From: Leptolyngbyaceae cyanobacterium C42_A2020_001
GTDB lineage: Bacteria > Cyanobacteriota > Cyanobacteriia > Leptolyngbyales > Leptolyngbyaceae
Assembly (NCBI GenBank): GCA_015272515.1
Contig: JACYLN010000002.1
Span: 54,718-118,717 of the forward strand
DNA: 64,000 nucleotides
Direction of reading: 5' to 3'
Part shown: positions 43,401 to 52,182 of the stretch, piece by piece
Layout: each line of letters opens with the position of its first letter
Position numbering within the stretch: the first letter of the stretch is position 1
Notes under the pieces: model-generated
What the model was told of the DNA's origin: nothing
Database searches by the model: none
Seen by the model: only the letters and a program-made list of their open reading frames with translations
Position numbers and translations under genes: made by a program

Positions 43401-45660
43401 TTGGTCATCTGCTTGTGACCCTAACCTTTTCAACGTACCGGGAGTAAACGGTATCGGTCAAGGAACAACCAACCTTAATCTCAGTAATGAGGGACCGATT
43501 AATCGGCTAGCGCTCTCTAGACTGTGCGGTACGGTCATTCCGCCAGGAGGTGTGCATGATGGCGTGGGTGATAGGTACTTCCCTGCCAGAAACGGCACCA
43601 TTGCATCGGGCGGCGGTTTGCCAAACACCACAACCCTCTACACTCCAGAGCCTGAAATTCCGTCTTACGAATCTTCGCCGAATGCTCAGTTTGCAGACAC
43701 ATCTCTAAACTCTGATTCGGTAAATCTGCGTGCTCAGGTTGCACCAGAGTTTCCCTCGCTGTATTACCTGTTTCCAGAATTTGATCACGACCATGATGGA
43801 GGGACAACTCCGGTCGATCACCGCCAGCCAGGTAATAGCGAATTTTACAACAGTACTTTGAATGTGGCTTTCCAGCCGTGGAGAGAGCCATACGTTACCA
43901 ATCCGAATGTTCCAGTCGCGAATACCACAGCCGGTGCGTATCAACCTGTGAGTGCGGGAACTGTTGCTGGGAGTGCGATCGCAGACTACACAACTCCAAT
44001 ATCGGTTTCTGATCCAGCTTTCACATCTTTTAGCTACACTGCTTTTTCCCCTTTCCCTACGGGTGACGATACAGCAGTTGATCTAGGTGTTGCTCCACGT
44101 GCTTTAGGTTCCTGGGTACTGCCTACAACGGCTGGCGCATTACCTGCGGTCAACCGAATTCAGACGGCTAATGGCAACGTAGCAGTTCCCTTCCTGGATA
44201 AGGTTTTGTTCAACGGACGGGAAATGCAGCCCAGCCGTGTGTTGGATATTGACCTGGATATGCTGCGGAATAACTCGCCTGCCGCTGGAGATGCCTGGCT
44301 ACCCGAAAGCGGGATCGTTTATGCTTTCCGGGAAGATGCCGTTCGAGAAGATGCCATTCTTCGTCCTGCGGGTGGCACCCAAACCGATGCTAGAACGCCC
44401 GGGGCTGAAACTGATCCACCACTCCAGACAGGAGCATCTGTCAAAGCCGTTGACCAAGTTCCCGATCCCGATCGCCGAGTACATGGCTTCCGGCTTCGTA
44501 ATGGCGAACGGCTGAAGCGAATTGCAGGCGGCATTCCCGATAACCGAAACATTCGCGGTTTGTCATTCTTCACCGATGATCTTGCTTACATCAAGGGCGA
44601 CTTCAACAAGCACCAAACTAGTGGAGGTACAGAACTTCAGGAGTTTTCTGAACAGCTTAATGGACTATATTCCTACAACCAGTTCTACGATCGCGCTACT
44701 CGCGATACAAACTTTGCCAAAGCCGCAACCGATGAATGGCGACCCTCTGAAGTTTTGGCAGATGCCGTCTATGTGCTTTCTAACAACTTCTGCGACGGCA
44801 GCTTAGAAGACATTTTTGAAGTAGTTGGTAGAGGTGGAGGCGGCTCTAGGGAAATCGTCAACGTTGATCGAACTCGTTATGGCTGTAACGAGCCTGTAGG
44901 GGATGATGCTACCTCTTACTTAAATCAGAATCGACCTGCTGTGGCATTGCAAACTGATTGGCAGTGGGTACGTGAGTTACCTGATGACCGTAACTCTCCG
45001 GTCAAAATTTCTCGCAATGGTAATCCGTTAATGAAAGCACCTGCGGCAGGAGCAGCACCTAAATATCCTGGAGAGTATGCAGGACTTTACAACAATGGAG
45101 CAAATAGAGAAACAGGGGGCTTTTATAACTCTTGGGGCGCAACGACTGCTGGCGCGGCTGCTAGCAGTGGTCAACAATCTAGAGCACTGTCAAATGCTGC
45201 ACGTACCACGGTTAATACGATCATGATTAGTGGCATTACTCCCAGCCGTGAAAACCAGGCGTATGGAGGCTTGCAGAACTTCCCCCGCTTCCTGGAATGG
45301 TGGGAAAATGTACCGTTACAGTTCTCTGGTTCATTCATCCAGTTAAACTTCAGCAACTACGGTACGGCTCCTTTTGACCTGGATGCCTGGGAGCCAGGCG
45401 CAACTCCCAACGGGTCTGAGGTGCTGGACTATTTCGGCTTTGCACCTCAACGGGTTTGGGGTTACGATGTCGGCTTGCAGATTGCTCCGGCTAGTCCTGC
45501 GGCAAACCGTTTTGTGCAGCTTAGTAGCACCCGCAACGAGTTCTATAATGAACCTCCCGCTAATGACTTCTACATGCGAAACCTGTGTCGTTCTTTAAAG
45601 GCGGATTCAGAAGATGCGCCGGGTGGTGTCAATCTGAATGGCTTGACCTGTCCAACTTAA
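40453..45660 (+). CDS. hpsA: Hormogonium polysaccharide protein HpsA (giant pseudopilin-like)
   Basis: 1735 residues. A basic, amphipathic N-terminus (LFKQIWKLYRSLSKAF, RRRRATAG) precedes a prepilin-like hydrophobic segment at 49-70. The Gly48-Phe49 step looks like a type III processing site but the usual Glu at +5 is Thr. The long extracytoplasmic part is Asn/Asp/Pro-rich, with a few cysteines and many VDGDG-like acidic loops. In Nostoc, hps genes are needed for secretion of the polysaccharide used in gliding. First of four pseudopilin-type genes on this strand; a hairpin separates it from hpsB. Confidence 0.88.
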   Translation: MSDRKLAKAIQRLFKQIWKLYRSLSKAFVTWLLRAALLPSRRRRATAGFVLPTTVFLILVVTLTAGALSYRAFNSSSRVIGNVQSKEVYNAATPAIDRARTKIESLFADPRYPGGVPSEGFLTSMMLNDNREIKGTRAIVQPGIDGTTQPNDPFTLLDEARVDVNGDGQVDNAWVYHDNQTQSSIIYSISFSTPPDTPTLAGWQRLLQMNEADKANGVDEPTAGPFVRTGPLGSQSAVACRVSDGSPVEQGWYKDESSTALLRKRFQVDAFVVKDDSVAAGKPPNITTLEFSQDRLLDRGNKWGAWFRNDLEVYPDPTFNWNGAMHTEGSLLLGGSGRFSAYLISSPNSCLFLPETNSEVEVRRVGTQFTGVIAAAENRTNSISDSQFQVHVYNGNQPRAETLNSGNHWLTGSKNPIDFSLDPSVVLTQDGYRARGGDPTNFTDAAIPEAQVQASVFTAGKRFKNDDEGTRPYIDDTFRADNRYGPKPVYKAGVSAPSGQLGNPIPNSDANFGALTREAPAGSDTTTVGLDGYWERRSIVEGLRILVGQRLELGNPAGWVTPKNRPDTQPAANYILQTTAYPEGGDTGSQANNQADDQVEDIRTASYTNATTIANADINTSDIEGDPLYPPYRFNDTNRAHEERERRALRDNLAAVQATAIYHHSINGGTYPVACLASTAHPGTPFTLQQSLNFLPNSALAGATAPWVDFFYGKGTNGWEFAPPAATEADFANQVAAGQPLGNALRNLARFSGDPGGAFPFTPTTVTRALPDPTLTMWGNFSNLRRTLDQLDGNITGLAAGYNNLSPADKTYLQTAACTVGMLAYNINQVQQFNPSTFADQTLMQSLAENVFALMNGDVRDGEVLSKAQLSTYDYNANAPDDYNENETPKKYNARDYDNVTPEMILTALRQRYESQSGVPVENVPEDYREYQLALLIHEHFQIRRDRTFGFRPSPAANTWNYNPFAIKSSIARDGDGDLRVTLWSSACDPNLFNVPGVNGIGQGTTNLNLSNEGPINRLALSRLCGTVIPPGGVHDGVGDRYFPARNGTIASGGGLPNTTTLYTPEPEIPSYESSPNAQFADTSLNSDSVNLRAQVAPEFPSLYYLFPEFDHDHDGGTTPVDHRQPGNSEFYNSTLNVAFQPWREPYVTNPNVPVANTTAGAYQPVSAGTVAGSAIADYTTPISVSDPAFTSFSYTAFSPFPTGDDTAVDLGVAPRALGSWVLPTTAGALPAVNRIQTANGNVAVPFLDKVLFNGREMQPSRVLDIDLDMLRNNSPAAGDAWLPESGIVYAFREDAVREDAILRPAGGTQTDARTPGAETDPPLQTGASVKAVDQVPDPDRRVHGFRLRNGERLKRIAGGIPDNRNIRGLSFFTDDLAYIKGDFNKHQTSGGTELQEFSEQLNGLYSYNQFYDRATRDTNFAKAATDEWRPSEVLADAVYVLSNNFCDGSLEDIFEVVGRGGGGSREIVNVDRTRYGCNEPVGDDATSYLNQNRPAVALQTDWQWVRELPDDRNSPVKISRNGNPLMKAPAAGAAPKYPGEYAGLYNNGANRETGGFYNSWGATTAGAAASSGQQSRALSNAARTTVNTIMISGITPSRENQAYGGLQNFPRFLEWWENVPLQFSGSFIQLNFSNYGTAPFDLDAWEPGATPNGSEVLDYFGFAPQRVWGYDVGLQIAPASPAANRFVQLSSTRNEFYNEPPANDFYMRNLCRSLKADSEDAPGGVNLNGLTCPT

Positions 45661-45667
45661 AGGAAAC

Positions 45668-45693
45668 GGGTAGTAGAAATCGCTCTGCTACCC
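45668..45693 (+). terminator. Hairpin between hpsA and hpsB
   Basis: GGGTAG-T-AGA pairs with TCT-G-CTACCC with one internal mismatch, eight bases after the hpsA stop. No T-run follows, so it may reduce read-through or stabilise the hpsA transcript 3' end rather than end transcription. Confidence 0.45.
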
Positions 45694-45770
45694 CTTCTTG
45701 ATTTACATCTGAGTTTTTAGTTGATTGATTTAAGTTCTTACAAGCTCATCTTCCTGATTCGGAAAAAACT

Positions 45771-46616
45771 ATGTCAGCCCGTCGCCCATCTCCTCCGGTT
45801 GTTCCTCTGTTTACAAAGTGGCTCTTAGTCGCTTCCAAAATTTCGCAACCGTACCGTGTTGCTAGTTCCTCAGAGGCAGGGCTATCTCTAATTGAGTGCT
45901 TGGTGGCAATTTTGGTGATTGCGGTTACAGTTTTAACGATTACACCCCCCATTCTTTTAGCGACCGCTAGCCGGATTCAATCCCGTCGGGCAGACCAGGC
46001 AAACCAAATTGCTCAGGCGGAGGTAGATCGGATTCGCGGCATTGTAGAGCGAGGCACTTATGCTGTGGCTGAATTACCTCCAGTTGGCGATGCGACGAAT
46101 GTTGCAAGCACAACCGCAGCAACCAGCGTCAACACGGCCCTGCTCTTGTCTCCGGGCAGTACTTGCAATCCTGGGAAATACCCTCCCGTGCTTACCAGTC
46201 CGCCGCCTGCAACCAGCCCTCTTAACTCGAATCAATTGATTCCGGTGGATATAGACGGTGATTGTCAGGCAGAGTTTGCGATGCAAGTCTTCCGGACTCA
46301 AGGGTGTGTACCTTCCAACAAGCCAGCGGATACAGCTCCCTATTCATTCTCAGTTGGAGTACGGGTGTATGCCTACAACCCTCAAGATGGCACCACGGTA
46401 CCTAATCCACTAAAAACAACCCGCGCTAACCTGGGTGTTACTGCTGCACGCCAAGACATAAGAGGCGATCTTGATGGAACCAATCAGGTCGTGAAGTATC
46501 CCTTGCAAGTTGTTTATTCCAAAACTAGTCGCAACACAGATGCAGATTCTTTCCAATGTGTCGCGCGTGATCAATCTCCTCCAACTCCTGCACCCTCACC
46601 TTCTCCATCTCCTTAA
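45771..46616 (+). CDS. hpsB: Hormogonium polysaccharide secretion pseudopilin HpsB
   Basis: 281 residues. A 35-residue leader with basic residues precedes the processing motif AG-LSLIE, where Glu is at +5, then a hydrophobic helix (CLVAILVIAVTVLTITPPILLA). The rest is a periplasmic or extracellular domain with QANQIAQAEVDRIRG continuing the pilin helix, and three or more cysteines that may form disulfides. The C-terminus ends in Pro/Ser repeats (PTPAPSPSPSP). Expected to assemble with HpsC and the next pseudopilin into a type II/IV-like secretion structure. 53 bp before hpsC. Confidence 0.88.
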   Translation: MSARRPSPPVVPLFTKWLLVASKISQPYRVASSSEAGLSLIECLVAILVIAVTVLTITPPILLATASRIQSRRADQANQIAQAEVDRIRGIVERGTYAVAELPPVGDATNVASTTAATSVNTALLLSPGSTCNPGKYPPVLTSPPPATSPLNSNQLIPVDIDGDCQAEFAMQVFRTQGCVPSNKPADTAPYSFSVGVRVYAYNPQDGTTVPNPLKTTRANLGVTAARQDIRGDLDGTNQVVKYPLQVVYSKTSRNTDADSFQCVARDQSPPTPAPSPSPSP

Positions 46617-46669
46617 CTGAATTATCCATCTCCGACCCAGTCTGCTTATCTACTCCACTCTTAACTTCT

Positions 46670-47854
46670 ATGGTTAGAACACCTACTGCTAAACGCTTCA
46701 AGCGCCTCTGGTTCAATCTCAGACGAAGTCGAACCAAAGGCTTCACGCTGACTGAGTTATTGGTGTCAATCATTATTGGAGCGCTGATTACTTTTCTCCT
46801 ACTGGCGCTGGTAGTAGAACTAACACGCAACAACCAGCAGGATGCGGCGCGGAGTCAAGTGCAGCAAGATATGCAAGCTGCGATGGATTACATGGTGCAG
46901 GACTTGCGAGAAGCCGTTTTTGTTTATAACGGTCAATGCCTGGAAGGGAATGGGACTCCTAGTACCCAAGCAGATAGCGCTACAATTTGTCCGGGAATTC
47001 GGAATCATATTCCAACCAATGTTGGCAGAGATGGTGCTAAGGTTCCTGTGTTGGCATTCTGGCGCACAAAGCCTTTGCCACAGCGGATTCAAGATGCTTG
47101 TAATGCAGGTGCGGCTAGCTTAGCGGATGCAGATTTATCTACCAATCCATTGGTAATTAACGAAGTGCCCTGCGTACCTGGGAATATGTATGCGCTGGTG
47201 GTCTATGCGCTGGATACAGCTAATCCCAACAATATCTGGAAAGGCAAAGCTCGCTTGCTCCGGTATGAGTTGAGTCAGTATCCAGATAATCCTAATAACA
47301 TCGCCGATAAAACAGTTGGATTTGTCAATCCTTTGAACGACCCGACCTATACTTTCCAGCAGTGGCCCTATGGTAAGGTGAACAACACGTTTGGTAATCG
47401 ACAAATAACACTACCGACCAACCCGGCGTTTACAGTTGTAGATTTTGTGGACACAGTTGGAGCGCGGGATCAGAACAGAAACCCTATAACTCCTTCGTGT
47501 GAAGAATTTGCTCCATATACGAATGGAAATCCTGCAAGCGGAAAAACGCCGCAGGCGATCGCAAATGCTTTGAGTCCTACCAATGCTCCTTCCTCCCCAA
47601 CAGACGCGGGTTCTCCTCGGCAGAATGATGAGAATCTTCCAATGCGTGGTTTTTATGCTTGTGTGCGTAATGGTGGTTTGGGGGATGCAACTGGAGGAGG
47701 GCAGAACCAGGATGTGCTGTTAACTCTAGTCGGCGATGTTACGGGACAAGGCGGTTTTTCTGCTCAAAATGACGATAGACTTCAAAATCGTTTGTCTCCG
47801 TTACAAACGCGAGTCTTAATTCGTGGCGTAATTAAGAAGGTTGATCAAACCTAA
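46670..47854 (+). CDS. hpsC: Hormogonium polysaccharide secretion pseudopilin HpsC
   Basis: 394 residues. Basic leader, then the classic processing site KG-FTLTELLVS with Glu at +5 and a hydrophobic helix to about 48. The following QDAARSQVQQDMQAAMDYMVQDLRE resembles PilW/GspJ-type minor pilins. The globular part carries several cysteines and ends with VLIRGVIKKV. A minor pseudopilin role in a tip or initiation complex is inferred from this similarity. 35 bp before the next pseudopilin gene, so co-transcription is likely. Confidence 0.87.
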   Translation: MVRTPTAKRFKRLWFNLRRSRTKGFTLTELLVSIIIGALITFLLLALVVELTRNNQQDAARSQVQQDMQAAMDYMVQDLREAVFVYNGQCLEGNGTPSTQADSATICPGIRNHIPTNVGRDGAKVPVLAFWRTKPLPQRIQDACNAGAASLADADLSTNPLVINEVPCVPGNMYALVVYALDTANPNNIWKGKARLLRYELSQYPDNPNNIADKTVGFVNPLNDPTYTFQQWPYGKVNNTFGNRQITLPTNPAFTVVDFVDTVGARDQNRNPITPSCEEFAPYTNGNPASGKTPQAIANALSPTNAPSSPTDAGSPRQNDENLPMRGFYACVRNGGLGDATGGGQNQDVLLTLVGDVTGQGGFSAQNDDRLQNRLSPLQTRVLIRGVIKKVDQT

Positions 47855-47889
47855 ACTTTAGCTGGAACTGTTCACTGGGAGTCGGAACG

Positions 47890-48507
47890 ATGCAACTTAA
47901 AATTTCTAAACTTCGTCACAAGCGAGCGATCGCAGGGTTTACCTTGCTAGAAACGCTGGTTGTGATTGTAATTATTGCGATTCTGTTTGCGATCGCGGCT
48001 CCCAGTTGGAACGCATGGATGAATCGTCAACGGGTCAATGTTGTCAGAGATCAGGCGCTCCAAATCGTTCGCAAAGCGCAAAATGATGCTCGGACAACGC
48101 GTGTTCCTAAAGTTGTTATTTTTGATCCAACTGCAACAATTCCTAGAGCCGCAATTTTGAGCGTTGAACGAAACAACTTGGGACAAACTGTCAACAACAT
48201 CGATCCAGCAACTATTACACAATGGCAAACCTTAGGGAATGGCGATGTTGGCGAAGGGTTTGTGGAGTTTTCAACGACACCTGCTACTGGTCAACTTGTT
48301 TTCAACAGTAGTGGGTTTGTTGACCAGCTTTCTCTTAATCAGGTTGATCCAAATCTAGGCAGAAACCCAGAAACGGCTACTTCTCGTGTGTTTGCTTTCA
48401 AGGTCAAACAGAGAAACACTACGGATGCAACGTATCGTTGCGTAATTGTGAAAACAATTTTGGGCGCGGTCGATACAGGTGAGGGCGATCGCTGCGCGGG
48501 TGTTTAG
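47890..48507 (+). CDS. hpsD: FimT/GspH-like pseudopilin, probable HpsD
   Basis: 205 residues. The leader is short and basic; the processing site AG-FTLLETLVV has Glu at +5; the hydrophobic helix runs to AIAAPSWNAWM. The segment RVNVVRDQALQIVRKAQNDARTTRV is typical of FimT/GspH minor pilins. In the described hps loci hpsB-D are pseudopilins, so the third small pseudopilin is taken as HpsD; this symbol rests on order and type, not on alignment. Nine bases separate it from the cupin gene. Confidence 0.72.
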   Translation: MQLKISKLRHKRAIAGFTLLETLVVIVIIAILFAIAAPSWNAWMNRQRVNVVRDQALQIVRKAQNDARTTRVPKVVIFDPTATIPRAAILSVERNNLGQTVNNIDPATITQWQTLGNGDVGEGFVEFSTTPATGQLVFNSSGFVDQLSLNQVDPNLGRNPETATSRVFAFKVKQRNTTDATYRCVIVKTILGAVDTGEGDRCAGV

Positions 48508-48516
48508 CCATTCCAC

Positions 48517-48855
48517 ATGATGAAACTTACTTCTCTTTCAGAATTAGCAACAGAATTTGTTTCGCACAATCCAGCAATTCAGAAGAAAGTCATGTTGCGG
48601 TCTGGGGAGTTACCTCACCTGACGAACTTCTCTCAGGCTCGATTGGCTCCTGGGCAAATTGCTGCTGCCCATCGACATACAGACATGTACGAAGTGTTTT
48701 TTGTTGAGGCAGGAGAGGGGATGATCGAGATTGATCAAACTCCTTACCCACTTCAACCTGGAGTGTGTGTAGCGGTTGAGCCTGGTGAACGGCACGAGGT
48801 CAGCAATACCGGAACTGAAGAACTGGTGCTGACCTATTTTGGCGTACTGGCATAA
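48517..48855 (+). CDS. Small cupin-domain protein
   Basis: 112 residues forming one cupin barrel. Metal ligands of motif 1 are seen in AAAHRHTDMYEVFFVEAGEG (two His, then Glu), and motif 2 in EPGERHEVSNTG supplies another His. It could bind a metal and act as a sugar-modifying enzyme or sensor, but its substrate is not readable. It starts nine bases after the last pseudopilin stop and so may belong to the hps operon, although small cupins are often unrelated neighbours. Confidence 0.85.
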   Translation: MMKLTSLSELATEFVSHNPAIQKKVMLRSGELPHLTNFSQARLAPGQIAAAHRHTDMYEVFFVEAGEGMIEIDQTPYPLQPGVCVAVEPGERHEVSNTGTEELVLTYFGVLA

Positions 48856-48906
48856 AAAAGGGGGCGTTGCTGAAACAGAGTATGAATGACAAAGGATGCA
48901 AGGCTG

Positions 48907-48975
48907 CTAGCCCCCTAAATCCCCCAAAAATGGGGGACTTTGAGCGGTTTGGTTCCCCCAGAATTGGGGGCTAGG
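48907..48975. repeat. CCCCCAAAATTGGGGG-type palindromic repeat element
   Basis: Outer arms CTAGCCCCC and GGGGGCTAG enclose two inner hairpins, CCCCC-AAAAAT-GGGGG (48921-48936) and CCCCC-AGAATT-GGGGG (48955-48971). This nested form matches a family of short palindromic intergenic repeats common in cyanobacterial genomes, probably MITE-like. No transposase is near. Confidence 0.75.
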
Positions 48976-49006
48976 AAGCGGATTCGTACCTTGATTAAAC
49001 AACGCA

Positions 49007-49033
49007 AAAAAGGGTAGGTGCGTTACCTACCCG
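49007..49033 (-). terminator. Rho-independent terminator of cysE
   Basis: On the minus strand GGGTAGGT-AACGC-ACCTACCC is followed at once by TTTTTT, 22 bp after the cysE stop. Perfect 8-bp stem and T-tract. Confidence 0.88.
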
Positions 49034-49055
49034 AAGTAGAGATTTAACAAGTGGC

Positions 49056-49844
49056 TTAAATGCCAGAGCCGTCGAGAAATTCTTCAATAATGCGATCGCT
49101 CAGACGACACGTTTCTTTCAAAGATTGGGTGTGAGATGCTTCCCAATCTTCTGACACATGATGACGTTCTTCAGATCGAGTCGCGGCTGAGACACTCACC
49201 GGAATTTTAGGAGAAACTTGAAGAGTCTGTAGCTGCTGCTCCAATGCTTCGATGCGATCAACCAATGCTCGAATCACCTGCGCTTCCGAGTCAGGTAACC
49301 GCCCGTGCTCCAGCGGATCAACCCGTTCACCAGAGCGATGCACAATTCGCCCAGGCACCCCAACCACCGTACAGTCGGAGGGCACATCGCGCAGCACTAC
49401 TGAACCTGCTCCAATCCTGACATTATTGCCAATCTGAATATTGCCCAAAACCTTTGCGCCTGCCCCAACAACCACATTTTCACCCAGCGTTGGATGGCGT
49501 TTGCCGCTTTCTTTGCCCGTGCCTCCCAACGTTACGCCTTGATAAATCAGAGCGTAGTCGCCAATAATTGCCGTTTCACCAATTACAACACCCATCCCAT
49601 GATCAATAAACACTCCACATCCCATCTGTGCTCCCGGGTGAATTTCAATCCCGGTTAAGAATCGGGCAAGGTGGGAAATTAAGCGGGGAACGAAAGGAAG
49701 ACCTAAACCATACAGCCAATGGGCAAAGCGATGGAACAGAATTGCCTGTAGCCCCGGATAACAGAACAAAACCTCCAGCCAGTTACGAGCAGCCGGATCT
49801 CGTTCAAAGATGATGCGAAAATCTGCGATGAGGGTAGATAACAC
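49056..49844 (-). CDS. cysE: Serine O-acetyltransferase
   Basis: Acetylates serine with acetyl-CoA, the first committed step of cysteine synthesis. 262 residues starting with GTG at 49844. The left-handed helix with hexapeptide repeats runs from about 60 to 170 ([44 protein letters not shown]). The active His-Asp pair is in FIDHGMGV. The C-terminal 90 residues form an extension with a coiled-coil helix ([19 protein letters not shown]) and an acidic tail, longer than in short-form CysE; the terminal residue is Ile (DGSGI), consistent with the tail that docks into cysteine synthase. Confidence 0.92.
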   Translation of the reverse strand: MLSTLIADFRIIFERDPAARNWLEVLFCYPGLQAILFHRFAHWLYGLGLPFVPRLISHLARFLTGIEIHPGAQMGCGVFIDHGMGVVIGETAIIGDYALIYQGVTLGGTGKESGKRHPTLGENVVVGAGAKVLGNIQIGNNVRIGAGSVVLRDVPSDCTVVGVPGRIVHRSGERVDPLEHGRLPDSEAQVIRALVDRIEALEQQLQTLQVSPKIPVSVSAATRSEERHHVSEDWEASHTQSLKETCRLSDRIIEEFLDGSGI

Positions 49845-50148
49845 GGCAGGTCTGCGGTTTAGTTGAAATACTTGTTTATCTTAGCGCTCGATTGCCTACG
49901 GAAAACACACCTGGTTGGAGGATGGGGCGAGATTAAAAAGAAAAGTTAAAAGTTCAAAATGCTTTCCAATAGGAGTTTGCCATTTTTAATTTTACAGTTT
50001 GAATTATTCATTGTTCTGAGTGGAACAGCATGAAACAAAGAGTTCTACTACGCGACAAAATCTAAAATCTCCTGCAAACAATGCTCAATCGGTGGGAGAG
50101 CGCTCTAAAATCAAGAGTTGCCAATCTAAAATCATTTTTGATAAGCCA
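49845..50148. other. Divergent region between cysE and acs
   Basis: About 300 bp. From 50036 to 50140 it holds words of the AATCTAAAATC repeat class that stay open in the acs frame and would add 43 non-conserved codons. The left part is AT-rich and should hold the divergent promoters; none was identified with confidence. Confidence 0.55.
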
Positions 50149-52116
50149 ATGTCTCAGCCCACGATTGAATCCATTCTGCATGAAGAGCGTTTGTTCCATC
50201 CGCCCGCGGAGTTTTCGCAGCAGGCTCAGATCAAAAGCCTGGAAGAATACCAACAGCTTTACGACAAGGCAAAGGCAGACCCGCAGGCGTTTTGGGCAGA
50301 GTTGGCGGAGCAAGAGTTGCACTGGTTCCAGAAGTGGGACAGGGTGATGGATTGGCAGCCGCCGTTTGTGAAGTGGTTCGTCAACGGCAAAATCAATATT
50401 TCTTACAACTGCCTGGATCGCCATCTAACTACCTGGCGACGTAACAAAGCTGCCCTGATCTGGGAAGGCGAACCCGGTGATTCGCGCACGTTGACCTATG
50501 CTCAACTGCATCGAGAAGTGTGTCAGTTTGCCAACGTGTTGAAACAATTGGGTGTGAAGAAGGGCGATCGCGTCGGAATTTATATGCCCATGATTCCAGA
50601 AGCGGCGATCGCAATGCTTGCCTGTGCCCGAATTGGTGCACCTCACTCCGTTGTATTTGGTGGATTCAGCGCCGAAGCGTTGCGCGATCGTCTGGTAGAT
50701 GCGGAAGCCAAGCTGGTGATTACCGCAGATGGGGGGTGGCGCAAAGATGCGATCGTCCCACTAAAAGACCAGGTCGATAAGGCGTTAGCAAACAACAGCG
50801 CCCCCAGCGTCAAAAATGTGTTGGTGGTTCAGCGCACTAAACAAACAGTGCAGATGGAACCAGGGCGAGATCACTGGTGGCACGACTTGCAACAGGGGGC
50901 TTCTGCCGATTGTCCCGCTGAACCGATGGATAGCGAAGATATGTTGTTCATCCTCTACACCTCTGGCAGCACGGGAAAACCCAAAGGCGTAGTCCACACC
51001 ACAGGCGGGTACAACCTCTATACCCACATGACTACCAAATGGATCTTCGACCTGCGCGATACCGATGTGTATTGGTGTACCGCTGATGTGGGCTGGATTA
51101 CGGGACACAGCTACATCGTCTACGGTCCTCTCTCCAATGGTGCCACGACCTTGATGTATGAGGGGGCACCCCGTGCTTCCAACCCTGGCTGCTTCTGGGA
51201 TGTGATTGAGAAGTATGGAGTAAACGTCTTTTACACCGCTCCTACTGCGATTCGAGCCTTTATCAAAATGGGCGAACATTTGCCCAAAGCCCGTAATTTA
51301 TCCTCCTTGCGTCTTTTAGGAACCGTCGGTGAACCCATTAATCCAGAAGCCTGGATGTGGTACTACCGTATTATTGGCAATAAACGCTGCCCAATTGTGG
51401 ATACCTGGTGGCAGACTGAAACAGGCGGAATTATGATCACTGCGCTTCCGGGGGCAATTCCGACCAAACCTGGTTCGGCGACTTTGCCATTTCCCGGCAT
51501 TTTGGCAGAAATTGTGGATCTGGATGGCAACCCGGTGAATGCCAATGATGGCGGCTATCTGGCAATTACGCATCCCTGGCCCGGTATGATGCGGACGGTG
51601 TATGGCGATCCCGATCGCTTCCGCCGTACCTATTGGGAGCACATTCCACCCAGGAACGGTCAATCCCTTTATTTCGCAGGCGATGGCGCGCGGCAGGATG
51701 AGGATGGCTATTTTTGGGTGATGGGTCGTGTGGATGATGTGATCAACGTCGCCGGACATCGCCTGGGCACGATGGAGATTGAATCGGCACTGGTATCGCA
51801 CCCAGCCGTGGCAGAAGCGGCGGTTGTGGGCAAACCGGATGAGTTAAAGGGGCAGGATATCGTGGCGTTTGTAACGCTGGAAGGGAATGCATCCGCCAGC
51901 GATGAGTTAAAGAACGAATTGAAGAAGCACGTGGCGAATGAAATTGGCGCGATCGCCCGTCCCGGTGAAATTCGCTTTGCCGATGCCCTGCCCAAAACTC
52001 GCTCTGGTAAAATCATGCGGCGCTTACTGCGTTCTCTAGCATCCGGCGAAGAAGTCTCTGGCGACACCTCAACGCTGGAAGATCGCTCTGTTCTGGAAAA
52101 ATTGCGGGAAGGCTAA
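50149..52116 (+). CDS. acs: Acetyl-CoA synthetase
   Basis: AMP-forming acetate-CoA ligase of 655 residues, converting acetate, ATP and CoA to acetyl-CoA. The start [10 protein letters not shown] is chosen over a frame beginning at 50020 because the latter lies in repeat DNA; 655 residues is the family's length. Motifs: [11 protein letters not shown] (nucleotide loop), [21 protein letters not shown], and the acetylation-site lysine in TRSGKIMRR near the C-terminus. Convergent with a GT4 gene. Confidence 0.94.
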   Translation: MSQPTIESILHEERLFHPPAEFSQQAQIKSLEEYQQLYDKAKADPQAFWAELAEQELHWFQKWDRVMDWQPPFVKWFVNGKINISYNCLDRHLTTWRRNKAALIWEGEPGDSRTLTYAQLHREVCQFANVLKQLGVKKGDRVGIYMPMIPEAAIAMLACARIGAPHSVVFGGFSAEALRDRLVDAEAKLVITADGGWRKDAIVPLKDQVDKALANNSAPSVKNVLVVQRTKQTVQMEPGRDHWWHDLQQGASADCPAEPMDSEDMLFILYTSGSTGKPKGVVHTTGGYNLYTHMTTKWIFDLRDTDVYWCTADVGWITGHSYIVYGPLSNGATTLMYEGAPRASNPGCFWDVIEKYGVNVFYTAPTAIRAFIKMGEHLPKARNLSSLRLLGTVGEPINPEAWMWYYRIIGNKRCPIVDTWWQTETGGIMITALPGAIPTKPGSATLPFPGILAEIVDLDGNPVNANDGGYLAITHPWPGMMRTVYGDPDRFRRTYWEHIPPRNGQSLYFAGDGARQDEDGYFWVMGRVDDVINVAGHRLGTMEIESALVSHPAVAEAAVVGKPDELKGQDIVAFVTLEGNASASDELKNELKKHVANEIGAIARPGEIRFADALPKTRSGKIMRRLLRSLASGEEVSGDTSTLEDRSVLEKLREG

Positions 52117-52136
52117 ACTCTGCCCGTTGACATCAC

Positions 52137-52171
52137 GCGATCGCGAGAACTATCCACCAAATCGCGATCGC
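52137..52171. terminator. Inverted repeat between convergent acs and GT4 genes
   Basis: GCGATCGCGA and TCGCGATCGC, perfect 10-bp arms with a 15-base loop, 20 bp after acs and 11 bp before the end of the GT4 gene. Both arms contain HIP1, so part of the symmetry is coincidental; a bidirectional terminator is likely from position. Confidence 0.5.
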
Positions 52172-52182
52172 ACCTTGCTGTC

